Source: an uncultured Phascolarctobacterium sp.
Lineage (GTDB): Bacteria; Bacillota; Negativicutes; Acidaminococcales; Acidaminococcaceae
Assembly (NCBI GenBank): GCA_949288065.1
Contig: CASEIL010000021.1
Span: 1 to 33,309 of the forward strand
Length of the DNA: 33,309 nt
Direction: 5' to 3'
Part shown: positions 6,513 to 14,803 of the stretch, piece after piece
How the letters are laid out: each line of letters opens with the position of its first letter
Numbering within the stretch: the stretch's first letter is position 1
The notes under the pieces: model-generated
Told to the model about the DNA's origin: nothing
Seen by the model: the letters and a program-made list of their open reading frames with translations, nothing else
Databases searched by the model: none
Position numbers and translations under genes: made by a program

Positions 6513-9221
6513 GCGACTGTTACCGAGGTTGTTGCAAATAGCGTGGAATTTTTGATTTCAATCCACGCTGCCCGAGTGGGCAGCGACCGAAATAATCTGC
6601 GCCACCTGTATAGCTGTTAATAGATTTCAATCCACGCTGCCCGAGTGGGCAGCGACAATATTAAGTTATACCGGTTGCTTACGCTGCGCCATTTCAATCC
6701 ACGCTGCCCGAGTGGGCAGCGACAACAGATGTTACTAAAGCAGATAAGCCTGATACTCTTATTTCAATCCACGCTGCCCGAGTGGGCAGCGACATCCCGT
6801 TCTAAGGAGAAATGATAATGAAGTGGACAATTTCAATCCACGCTGCCCGAGTGGGCAGCGACTTTGAGGTAGACAAGCTGCAAAAGCAGTTTGAAGCAAT
6901 TTCAATCCACGCTGCCCGAGTGGGCAGCGACAAAACCATAATCAACCATTCTATCCCACCATTTGATTTCAATCCACGCTGCCCGAGTGGGCAGCGACAA
7001 TAATCTTCTGCACACTGTTAGCGTTTACCAAAATTTCAATCCACGCTGCCCGAGTGGGCAGCGACACAAGACGCACCACAAAAAAAGTTGACGCAGAAAT
7101 TTCAATCCACGCTGCCCGAGTGGGCAGCGACCAGCTTTTTAACGCGGTTTAGCTGGCGTGTATTAATTTCAATCCACGCTGCCCGAGTGGGCAGCGACCA
7201 CAAACAAGCTCTAAAACGCTTGATACAATCTATTTCAATCCACGCTGCCCGAGTGGGCAGCGACTAACGATGCCAATGATATCGTTATCGGCGTTACGCT
7301 GATTTCAATCCACGCTGCCCGAGTGGGCAGCGACGTAATTAACCGGCAGCAAGATACATATAGTTATGTATTTCAATCCACGCTGCCCGAGTGGGCAGCG
7401 ACAGCATTTGTCTGATAACCTCTATTCGCACCACCATTTCAATCCACGCTGCCCGAGTGGGCAGCGACCGGGAGAGATTAACGGCAGGAAGGTATATCCT
7501 ACACCATTTCAATCCACGCTGCCCGAGTGGGCAGCGACTAATGCGGCTTTGCTGGCTCTACTGTTTTAAGACATTTCAATCCACGCTGCCCGAGTGGGCA
7601 GCGACGTTCCGAAACTTACATTTTTAAGAAACATGTAAATTTCAATCCACGCTGCCCGAGTGGGCAGCGACAGCGGACTCCAAAAATATTGTCCGGACTG
7701 CGCAGAGATTTCAATCCACGCTGCCCGAGTGGGCAGCGACATATGCTTGGTGCGCCTGCTGTTATGCGCCGCAGTATTTCAATCCACGCTGCCCGAGTGG
7801 GCAGCGACGAATATGCTGAAAAAGCAGGTATAAAAGTACCAGATATTTCAATCCACGCTGCCCGAGTGGGCAGCGACCAATTTTTATAACGCTATATTCC
7901 AAGTGTATATGATTTCAATCCACGCTGCCCGAGTGGGCAGCGACCGCGACACGCAGCTGCCGTGGGTAGGCAATTTTATTTCAATCCACGCTGCCCGAGT
8001 GGGCAGCGACTGAAGATTGGTTCACTTACGTTTCCCGCGTTGACATTTCAATCCACGCTGCCCGAGTGGGCAGCGACAATAGCTCAAAATACACAGGTAG
8101 AGCGTCCGCCCTATTTCAATCCACGCTGCCCGAGTGGGCAGCGACGGCAAGCATGCCTACTTTTATAAACTCTATAAGCATTTCAATCCACGCTGCCCGA
8201 GTGGGCAGCGACCGTTCATCAACAACTTTGTTTAACAGCGTTGCCATTTCAATCCACGCTGCCCGAGTGGGCAGCGACTGCAACGATGTGCAAATGCGAG
8301 ATGTGCGGCAAAATTTCAATCCACGCTGCCCGAGTGGGCAGCGACTAAACCAGTTATATACCATCTCCCCCCCATTACGATTTCAATCCACGCTGCCCGA
8401 GTGGGCAGCGACCCGATGCCGTAAAGTCGCAATATAACTCCTGCCATTTCAATCCACGCTGCCCGAGTGGGCAGCGACTGGAAAGCCTTTTTATCAGCAC
8501 AAGCCGCAAAGGATTTCAATCCACGCTGCCCGAGTGGGCAGCGACCTTAGCAGCCATACCCGGCAATGGGGAAAGGAGATATTTCAATCCACGCTGCCCG
8601 AGTGGGCAGCGACGGCAAGCAGACAATGCTGACCATCGGGGGGGAGCAATTTCAATCCACGCTGCCCGAGTGGGCAGCGACTGAAGGTGCAGCCGGCATT
8701 GGCGAAAAATACGCAATTTCAATCCACGCTGCCCGAGTGGGCAGCGACCTGGAGCCGCGAGGCATTGGGCTATGTTGGCGATATATTTCAATCCACGCTG
8801 CCCGAGTGGGCAGCGACTGACAGCACTGTACACCTTGCGGCAATCGGCGTGATTTCAATCCACGCTGCCCGAGTGGGCAGCGACGACGGCATTGACCGCG
8901 GGCAGATGACTGCGCGTATTTCAATCCACGCTGCCCGAGTGGGCAGCGACAGCACCGGCGGCACAGGCGGCGAAGAACTTAACCATTTCAATCCACGCTG
9001 CCCGAGTGGGCAGCGACTTAGCGGCAGTATTCCGGACGGCGCAACGCTTGATATTTCAATCCACGCTGCCCGAGTGGGCAGCGACCACTAATCCGGATGG
9101 CAACATTGCAGAAATTATTATTTCAATCCACGCTGCCCGAGTGGGCAGCGACCTCCCATAACTGACTCCCATGTACCTTTTGCTTTTTATTTCAATCCAC
9201 GCTGCCCGAGTGGGCAGCGAC

Positions 9222-9352
9222 AGTATAAGAACAAACTATCATTTTGCATAGTTTTATTCTTATAAAAGTGCGAAGGTCAATTTTTTATCAGCGTAAGCGG
9301 CTAAAACAGCGATTTTAGCACTACACTATTTTATGTTTAACTCACCTTCGCA
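9222..9352 (-). promoter_or_regulatory. CRISPR leader with three inverted repeats
   Basis: This AT-rich stretch between cas2 and the first repeat is the expected leader. It holds three inverted repeats: TATAAGAA-C-AAACTAT (9224-9239) with ATAGTTT-TA-TTCTTATA (9248-9264); AGTGCGAAGGT (9267-9277) with ACCTTCGCACT (9344-9354); and GCTAAAA (9300-9306) with TTTTAGC (9313-9319). The long arm at 9344-9354 includes two bases of the cas2 stop codon. A TTGACC box (minus strand, 9275-9280) could be the array -35 element, but its -10 partner is weak. Such repeats may bind Cas1-Cas2 or a bending factor; that is inference. Confidence 0.85.
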
Positions 9353-9643
9353 CTACAATAGCAGAACGCCTTCGGCTTCATACGATGCCTTTGCGCCAAA
9401 ATGCTCAGTTTTATTTTGGTACTTATTGCCCAAATTATAAAACCGAAGGCTATCCTTTTCGGCGTCAATAATTTCGCAAAGCTGGTGCTTCAGCAGCACA
9501 TATTGAGCCTCATTTAAAATACATTCAAATACGGAGTTCTGCACGCGCTGCCCATGCCTGACGCACATTTTTGCTACCTTGCGCAGGCGCGCCCTGCCTG
9601 CTTCGTCCTCTGTATTAACATCATAAGTTACTAAAATCAGCAT
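9353..9643 (-). CDS. cas2: Cas2, spacer-acquisition subunit
   Basis: A 96-residue Cas2, the dimer that bridges two Cas1 dimers in the spacer integrase. The N-terminal strand MLILVTYDVNTEDEAG carries the conserved YDV aspartate, followed by RLRKVAKMCVRHGQRVQNSVFE, typical of the family. I place the start at 9643 because the ATG is preceded by GGAAG and the length fits; a longer open frame to 9721 would run into the cas1 coding region and has no family match. The start lies four bases beyond the cas1 stop. The TAG stop sits inside the outer arm of the leader inverted repeat, so gene and leader are physically merged. Confidence 0.97.
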   Translation of the reverse strand: MLILVTYDVNTEDEAGRARLRKVAKMCVRHGQRVQNSVFECILNEAQYVLLKHQLCEIIDAEKDSLRFYNLGNKYQNKTEHFGAKASYEAEGVLLL

Positions 9644-9647
9644 TTCA

Positions 9648-10679
9648 TCACTTCCATAAAAACGCCGGGTATTCTTCCAAATCGCCGCGTATGCAGCGCG
9701 CCAAAAGCAGCGCCTGCACATATGGCAGCAAGCCCCACTGCATTTTTTCGTTTAAAAACGGATGCGTTATGCTATCCTGCTTGCGTTTTTGCCACTCGCT
9801 CAGCACTATTTTCCTGCCGTCGCCGTTTAAGTAAACGCTGCCGTTCTCGCGGTAATCGAAACAACTTTCCTTAATCATGCGGTTGTTAATTAAAAAGAGT
9901 ACAAAACGGTCGGCATAAACCGCACGCAGCTCTTCCATTAAATCCAGCGCCAGTGATTGCCGCCCCGGCCTGTCGGCATGCAAAAAGCCAACGTAGGAGT
10001 CAAGCCCAACGCTTTCCAGTGCGCTGGCACAATCATGCGCAAGCAGCACATACACAAACGACAGCATTGCATTAACGGCATCTCCGGGCGGGCGTTTAAC
10101 CCTGCCGCTAAAGCGGAAAACAGTTTTATCTGCTAAAATTAAATCTTCAAAAACACTGAAGTACAACTTGGCAGCGTTGCCTTCAATACCGCGCAGCTCA
10201 TCTAAATCCGTGCAGACACGCGCCAGCCTTATGCTGTGCATCAGTTCACTGCTTATAAGTTCCAGCTTTTCTTTATCCACGCTTAGCGGATGGTCGCGCA
10301 AGGCGCGCCGCACAACACTGCGTGCGTTATAAATTTTGCCTGCAATAAAGTTTCTGGCAAAAAGACAGGAGGCTTCCGGATTATCGGAAATACGATACTG
10401 CTCCTTGCGCAAAAGCACATTGCCGTAAGAGGCTCCGCAAATGCGCGCTAAAAACCTGCCGCCCGGCTTTAAAAAGCACAGCCCGATATTGCGGCTGGCA
10501 CAGGCACCCATTAATGCCGGGCTTGCGCCTTTATAACCAAAATATAAAATGTTCTCCAGCGTTAAAAGCGGAATGCGGCGCAGCACATCGTCACCCTGAT
10601 AAATGACCACATTTTCGTTTTCCAGAGCAAGGTAGGTATCCGGCGAAATAACAAATAAGGTGTTCAGCAACTTTTTCAT
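9648..10679 (-). CDS. cas1: Cas1, CRISPR integrase (type I-C)
   Basis: A 343-residue Cas1, the metal-dependent nuclease-integrase that inserts new spacers at the leader end of the array. The N-terminal beta domain (about 1-90) precedes the helical catalytic domain. Expected metal ligands are Glu166 in GIEGNAAK, His234 in GFLHADRPGR and the acidic group Asp246/Glu249 in LALDLMEE. Length is normal for type I-C. It overlaps cas4 by the TAATG arrangement and is followed by cas2. The gene is GC-rich (about 52% over 9901-9960), unlike the cas7-cas3 half of the operon. Confidence 0.97.
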   Translation of the reverse strand: MKKLLNTLFVISPDTYLALENENVVIYQGDDVLRRIPLLTLENILYFGYKGASPALMGACASRNIGLCFLKPGGRFLARICGASYGNVLLRKEQYRISDNPEASCLFARNFIAGKIYNARSVVRRALRDHPLSVDKEKLELISSELMHSIRLARVCTDLDELRGIEGNAAKLYFSVFEDLILADKTVFRFSGRVKRPPGDAVNAMLSFVYVLLAHDCASALESVGLDSYVGFLHADRPGRQSLALDLMEELRAVYADRFVLFLINNRMIKESCFDYRENGSVYLNGDGRKIVLSEWQKRKQDSITHPFLNEKMQWGLLPYVQALLLARCIRGDLEEYPAFLWK

Positions 10680-11350
10680 TATTCATCCGCTCCCAAATTT
10701 TTATTGTAGTATGCCGCAACAGAAATGTTTTTGCACAGCTTCGGCAGGCACAAATCCTTTAACGAGCAGCTTTTGCATTTAGGCGTTGTTTTTACCTTGG
10801 GCGTATAGCCGCGGCGGTAATATTCGTGCATTTCCTTCAGCATGGCTTTTACCTCACTGCGCAGCTCATCAGTAAAAATAACCTTGTGGCGTTTGCGCGG
10901 CTCGCCGTAATATAAATATCCGTATTCAATGCAGCAGCCAAACATTTCTTCAAGGCACAACGCCTGCCCGCATAGTTGGGAAATGTCCTCATCGCCGTAT
11001 TTAGGCCGCCCGCGCTTATACTCTACCGGGCAAACATCCCAGGTTCCGGGCTTGCCATGCAAAACAGCGCCTTTATCATCACTGCGGCGGTAAAACTCCA
11101 CAACATCGCATTGCCCGCTAACGCCTAAAGTGGTGGATGTAAACCTTAGCCCACGCATGATAAATAAATCGCCGCGCGATTCTGTTAAATCTTCATCGTG
11201 GCATTTTTCGTGCATAATCATGCCTTCGGTTGTTTTAAGGTTCTCCTGCCATTGGTTTTCTAAATGGATTAGCGCCCACTGCCGGCGGCAGAATGCAAAG
11301 TGCTGAATGCCGGACAGCATTAACAGTTCTTCAGGTTTGTATTCGTTCAT
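10679..11350 (-). CDS. cas4: Cas4, prespacer-processing nuclease
   Basis: A 223-residue Cas4 of the RecB-like nuclease fold with an iron-sulfur cluster. Visible marks are the N-terminal cysteine in FAFCRRQWALIHLE, the nuclease core VEYKRGRPK, QLCGQALCLEEMF, and the C-terminal cysteines of CKSCSLKDLCLPKLC that complete the cluster. Cas4 trims prespacers and selects PAM-bearing ends with Cas1-Cas2, as is usual in type I-C. It overlaps cas7 by ATGA. Composition is GC-rich (32 of 60 bases at 11041-11100), whereas cas7 next to it is AT-rich (19 of 60 at 11701-11760), so the operon's composition switches at this junction. Confidence 0.96.
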   Translation of the reverse strand: MNEYKPEELLMLSGIQHFAFCRRQWALIHLENQWQENLKTTEGMIMHEKCHDEDLTESRGDLFIMRGLRFTSTTLGVSGQCDVVEFYRRSDDKGAVLHGKPGTWDVCPVEYKRGRPKYGDEDISQLCGQALCLEEMFGCCIEYGYLYYGEPRKRHKVIFTDELRSEVKAMLKEMHEYYRRGYTPKVKTTPKCKSCSLKDLCLPKLCKNISVAAYYNKNLGADE

Positions 11351-12237
11351 ATCATACGCTGCATTGTAACACCGGCAGGAATTTTACTTTCATCAATAGT
11401 AACAGAATAATCGCTATAAGCGCGCGCCGGTTTTTCCGGATTATTTTTACTGATTTTTACAGTATCAAAAAGTTTATATGCCGGAGCTTCGCCCAGTTCA
11501 CTGTCATGTTTAAATACAATCAGTTCACGCACTGCCATATTACCGCGTGCTGCAGCACGGTCACATTCAAACATATTAATAATAGCTTTCCATAATAATT
11601 TTAAATCTTCTTCACTAAAACCCGTAACTTTGCGTGCTAAATTAGCCGATACATACCCTTCTACTTTATATAAAGCATACGGGATTATAAATTTGCGGCC
11701 AATTTCTGTTTTCTTTGTCAAAGCATCTTTTTCAGTAGTAATAGCTACCCTGGTAATAGTAATTTCTTGCGGCAATACAGGTTCAACACTGCGTGCAAAG
11801 CCAAACTGTACCGGTCCACGCACCTGACCGCAATTTAATGCAGCTTTTACAAAGGTTGTCATAACTGCACCAAAAGTACGAATATCAAAGAAGTTACGGC
11901 ACATAAAATTGCGGATTTTTAAATCAGCTTCAGGATCATTTTTCTTTAATTCTTTAGCTTTACCTTCTTCTACTCCTAAATTTGTATAAGCTTCTTTATC
12001 ACTGCGTTCCAGTGGAACATTATCTTTAATATAAATTCTATATCCCTCTTTATCATCACAGGCAGCTTCTACATAATTTCTTATTTTGCGTTTTAAGCAA
12101 ACATCTGTAACTATTCCATAACCTGACTCAGCATCGACACGCGGCATGTTTCCTGCATCCGGGTCACCATTAGGATTACCATTTTCAACATCAAATAATA
12201 CCATAAAATCATAACGGTTTTTAATTGCTTCACTCAT
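11347..12237 (-). CDS. cas7: Cas7/Csd2, type I-C Cascade backbone
   Basis: A 296-residue Csd2-type Cas7. The start of the protein, RYDFMVLFDVENGNPNGDPDAGNMPR, is the hallmark N-terminus of the I-C/I-B Cas7 group. Later segments include IRTFGAVM and a region rich in GQVRGPVQFGFARS, both typical. Several copies of this protein coat the crRNA guide in the type I-C Cascade complex. It overlaps cas8c upstream and cas4 downstream by four bases each. It is AT-rich like cas8c, cas5c and cas3. Confidence 0.96.
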   Translation of the reverse strand: MSEAIKNRYDFMVLFDVENGNPNGDPDAGNMPRVDAESGYGIVTDVCLKRKIRNYVEAACDDKEGYRIYIKDNVPLERSDKEAYTNLGVEEGKAKELKKNDPEADLKIRNFMCRNFFDIRTFGAVMTTFVKAALNCGQVRGPVQFGFARSVEPVLPQEITITRVAITTEKDALTKKTEIGRKFIIPYALYKVEGYVSANLARKVTGFSEEDLKLLWKAIINMFECDRAAARGNMAVRELIVFKHDSELGEAPAYKLFDTVKISKNNPEKPARAYSDYSVTIDESKIPAGVTMQRMI

Positions 12238-14057
12238 TGCTGTTCAGCCTCCTTTTTTGTATAGCGCTTTTGTACCTGATGATAATAGCCTACATAAAAG
12301 CTCCCCTGTTCCTCTAAGCTCAATTGCTTCGGGAAAAACAACTTATCCTCTTCCTCTTTTAAATAACCAAGCAATTCAGTTATTTGTTTTTCTAAATAAA
12401 TCCTTTCGCCTTCTTTTTCTATTTTTCCTAAATGAATTATGGACAGCTTCGCAAGCAAAGGAAATACTTTTGCCGGTGTAGCCATTGCAGCATTAAAGTA
12501 TCTGTCTTTAATTGTAGCATTGATTGACTTCCCAGATGCAGCATCCTGCAAATGCTCATATAAGGCAAAAAGCCTGCCCAAAATGTAAGGCTTATTAACA
12601 GAATCTTCTTTTACGCTCACAGTAAGCTCCTCCTTTAAATATCTTGTTGAGCCGCTAAAACGCAGCTTTCTGTTTAAAAAAGCTTTTATAATAGCAGCTT
12701 TAATATAATTACCATCCTGTTCAAACGGCTTATCTGAATTTTTACCGCCCGGTTCTATTAACCGCCCTTGTTCTATATGCAAACGCCGCATTACATTTTG
12801 CAACAGAGCCGCCGGATACATATTTCCATTAAGTACGGCTTTAACTAAAGCGGAGGTTAAATTTTCCGGAGCTTTTTTATCTTTAGAATTTTTATTGATG
12901 GTTTCCAAAAGCAAAACCCATAATGGCAAATATTCAAATTTTGCAAATGATGATTTAATAATAGCCAAATCTTTATAATGCATTGCTAAATTTTTCAATA
13001 CATTGCCAAAAGCATCAACCATAAAAAAGCTTACAGAAATACGTGCTGCATTAGGAGCAAGCCCTAAAATATAAAAACGGTTGTTATATTTCAGTTCGTT
13101 ACCATTTACGGCAACAGTATTTCCTTCAGTAATATCTTTTACTATAACTCCAAGTTCCTGCTGGCTTATATTGCTGCTATCGTTCTCATCAAAAAAGGCC
13201 TGAAAAACATCATTATAATAATCTTCAACATTTTCAGCCCAATATACAATTGTTATATCGCCAATGTGGGCTGTATAATTTTTTTGCCGTAAAAGATAAT
13301 TTAAAGCTGTTGTGTAGGCAAAAGCCGCATAATTACTAACCGGAGCATTCAATCCACTGCTTCCGCTTTGTCCATAAGATTCATAAGCAGGCGCATTAAA
13401 AGATACCAGTGAAGCTCCTGATGACTGGCTTCCCCAAACGCCTTTTATCATTGGATGAAGCCTTCTTAAATAAGTATATTCACCCGTAATAAGGCATTGC
13501 CCTTTTTTATCATATGCATTGCTGGCATAATATTCTTCCCAGGCGTTTTGTATAGCTGGATCGTCATGTACAAATTTACCATTATACCTGAAAACCATTG
13601 TACTTTTATTTATTAAATACTCATAAACAGCTTCCGGTACAGATTCTTTTAGTTTTTCCTGCTTCCAGTTAATAAAAAAATTTTTTACGGCTTTAGCCGC
13701 TTCCGTATTTACATCATTTAAAATTTTTAAATGTAAATCTTTGCAGGCAGTAAAGCAATCTGCTGTGCGCTGTGGTTTATCACCTTTATCAATTCCTAAA
13801 ATATAACTGCTGTTATCACATAAAAATTGCGGCGCTATACCACTGGAACGTACTCCCTGTTCGGGAACTTCCAATAGCCTTGCCGGATATAACTTCTTTT
13901 TAGCATCAAATTCTTCAAATGGGTAAACTGTGTTTAAACTGCCATCAGCATTAATATCCAGCATAAAATTAACTTTAGCTTGACACCAGCCCTGCTTAGG
14001 AACAACGCCTTTTTTTAGTAAAGCCTCATAACATTTTGTAAGTGCTTGCAAAATCAT
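12234..14057 (-). CDS. cas8c: Cas8c/Csd1, type I-C large subunit
   Basis: A 607-residue Csd1-type Cas8c, the large subunit that recognises the PAM (TTC in characterised I-C systems) and helps recruit Cas3. Family features include the early segment ILDINADGSL, the CLITGEYTYLRRLHPMIKGV region near residues 185-210 and the SGASLVSFNAPAYESYG stretch. In I-C operons an internal start in this gene often also yields the small Cas11c subunit; a Met in the C-terminal third could serve but no clear internal ribosome site was established. Composition is AT-rich. Its start overlaps the cas5c stop by ATGA. Confidence 0.95.
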   Translation of the reverse strand: MILQALTKCYEALLKKGVVPKQGWCQAKVNFMLDINADGSLNTVYPFEEFDAKKKLYPARLLEVPEQGVRSSGIAPQFLCDNSSYILGIDKGDKPQRTADCFTACKDLHLKILNDVNTEAAKAVKNFFINWKQEKLKESVPEAVYEYLINKSTMVFRYNGKFVHDDPAIQNAWEEYYASNAYDKKGQCLITGEYTYLRRLHPMIKGVWGSQSSGASLVSFNAPAYESYGQSGSSGLNAPVSNYAAFAYTTALNYLLRQKNYTAHIGDITIVYWAENVEDYYNDVFQAFFDENDSSNISQQELGVIVKDITEGNTVAVNGNELKYNNRFYILGLAPNAARISVSFFMVDAFGNVLKNLAMHYKDLAIIKSSFAKFEYLPLWVLLLETINKNSKDKKAPENLTSALVKAVLNGNMYPAALLQNVMRRLHIEQGRLIEPGGKNSDKPFEQDGNYIKAAIIKAFLNRKLRFSGSTRYLKEELTVSVKEDSVNKPYILGRLFALYEHLQDAASGKSINATIKDRYFNAAMATPAKVFPLLAKLSIIHLGKIEKEGERIYLEKQITELLGYLKEEEDKLFFPKQLSLEEQGSFYVGYYHQVQKRYTKKEAEQQ

Positions 14058-14710
14058 CTGTGCACCTCACAATCTGTCAAATCAATTACACCATTTCTTA
14101 AAATCGCCCTAAAAAACATCGGTGTAATATTATTTTCATCGCTATAATCCATATCGTAAAGCATAAAGCCTAAATCCTTTTCTTCTCCATTATAAGCAAG
14201 ATTTAGCTTATTTACATTCCCCTCAAAAAGACGAATCTGTGCTGGAAACTCTCTACAGCCCAAATAGGGCTGATGATAATTTTGGCCTTTACGCAAACGG
14301 CGCTTAAGCATTTCCTGAAATTTTCCGGAATTATCCGTCGCATTAGCATTTTCCGTCATATCAAAATGCGCTTCTATAATGTAATGTACATTCTTAAGCA
14401 GCATTGTTGCCCTTTGCTGAATATCAAGCGGGGTTGCTAAATACAGCGCTCCTTTGCCACTATTCATCACTTTCTGCACATTGCTGGCAGAGAGCTTAGA
14501 TGCTACTTCATTACGCTTAATATTAGTGAAAGCAATTTCTGATAACAAATAAATTCTATCAATTACGTAACGCATACCAGGATGCCAAAAAATACTTTCT
14601 AACAAACCACGAGCGGCAGAAGGCGTTATAATATCATAGCTAACACGCTCAGCTTTAAATTCCGGTCTTGAAAAACAGGCAAAATCGCCTTTTACTTCAA
14701 CTCTTATCAT
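14054..14710 (-). CDS. cas5c: Cas5c (Cas5d), crRNA-processing subunit
   Basis: A 218-residue Cas5 of the I-C kind, which in this subtype replaces Cas6 and cuts the pre-crRNA at the base of the repeat hairpin, then stays on the 5' handle. Diagnostic segments are the N-terminal VEVKGDFACFSRPEFKAERV, SYDIITPSAARGLLESIFW near residues 24-42 and a conserved aromatic/basic stretch around 110-150. The ATG follows AAGGGGGAT. It is separated from cas3 by 93 bases that hold a small hairpin. It is the only crRNA-processing enzyme visible in the window, for both CRISPR systems. Confidence 0.95.
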   Translation of the reverse strand: MIRVEVKGDFACFSRPEFKAERVSYDIITPSAARGLLESIFWHPGMRYVIDRIYLLSEIAFTNIKRNEVASKLSASNVQKVMNSGKGALYLATPLDIQQRATMLLKNVHYIIEAHFDMTENANATDNSGKFQEMLKRRLRKGQNYHQPYLGCREFPAQIRLFEGNVNKLNLAYNGEEKDLGFMLYDMDYSDENNITPMFFRAILRNGVIDLTDCEVHR

Positions 14711-14753
14711 ATAAATCCCCCTTTCTTAAAAATTAATATAAAATATTATTCTA

Positions 14754-14778
14754 CAACAAGATGAAAAGCACCTTGTTG
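14754..14778 (-). other. Hairpin between cas3 and cas5c
   Basis: CAACAAG (14754-14760) and CTTGTTG (14772-14778) form a seven-base-pair stem with an 11-base loop in the only sizeable gap of the cas operon. On the minus strand it is followed by TAGAATAATA rather than a U-run, so a full terminator is unlikely. It may protect the cas5c-cas8c-cas7 mRNA or partly attenuate transcription after cas3. Confidence 0.4.
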
Positions 14779-14803
14779 ATAATTATTTTTATATAATTAA
14801 ATT

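Larger units (their letters stand above)
5756..9221 (-). CRISPR. Type I-C CRISPR array, 52 repeats
   Basis: Fifty-two repeat units of 33 bases start between 5756 and 9189, with spacers mostly 33-36 bases (38-39 around 6327-6436). On the minus strand the repeat begins GTCGCTGCCCACTCGGGCAG and ends GTGGATTGAAAT. It folds into an eight-base-pair stem (CGCTGCCC with GGGCAGCG) and four-base loop, as expected for type I-C. The leader and cas2 lie at the high-coordinate end, so the array is transcribed on the minus strand and new spacers enter next to 9221. Repeats from 6366 to 9221 are essentially invariant, apart from one truncated unit at 6437; those below 6327 vary. The spacers look unrelated to each other by eye. 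Their targets cannot be named without a database search. Confidence 0.99.

Noticed and set aside
5875..9091. Many open frames of 60-134 codons inside the array on both strands
   Set aside because: They are translations of the 33-base repeat (recurrent ISIHAARVGSD or NPRCPSGQRQ) joined to spacers, with no ribosome sites.
5756..9221. Spacers that might target genes in this window, or tail-fibre genes of a phage
   Set aside because: No match to the window was noticed by eye, and 34-base spacers are too short to infer a protein; a spacer search against phage and genome sequences would be needed.
9353..9721. A longer cas2 of 122 codons
   Set aside because: The extra 26 residues lie inside cas1 and do not resemble Cas2; ATG 9643 has a good ribosome site.
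14754..14778. A true terminator between cas3 and cas5c
   Set aside because: The seven-pair stem has no U-run after it on the transcribed strand.
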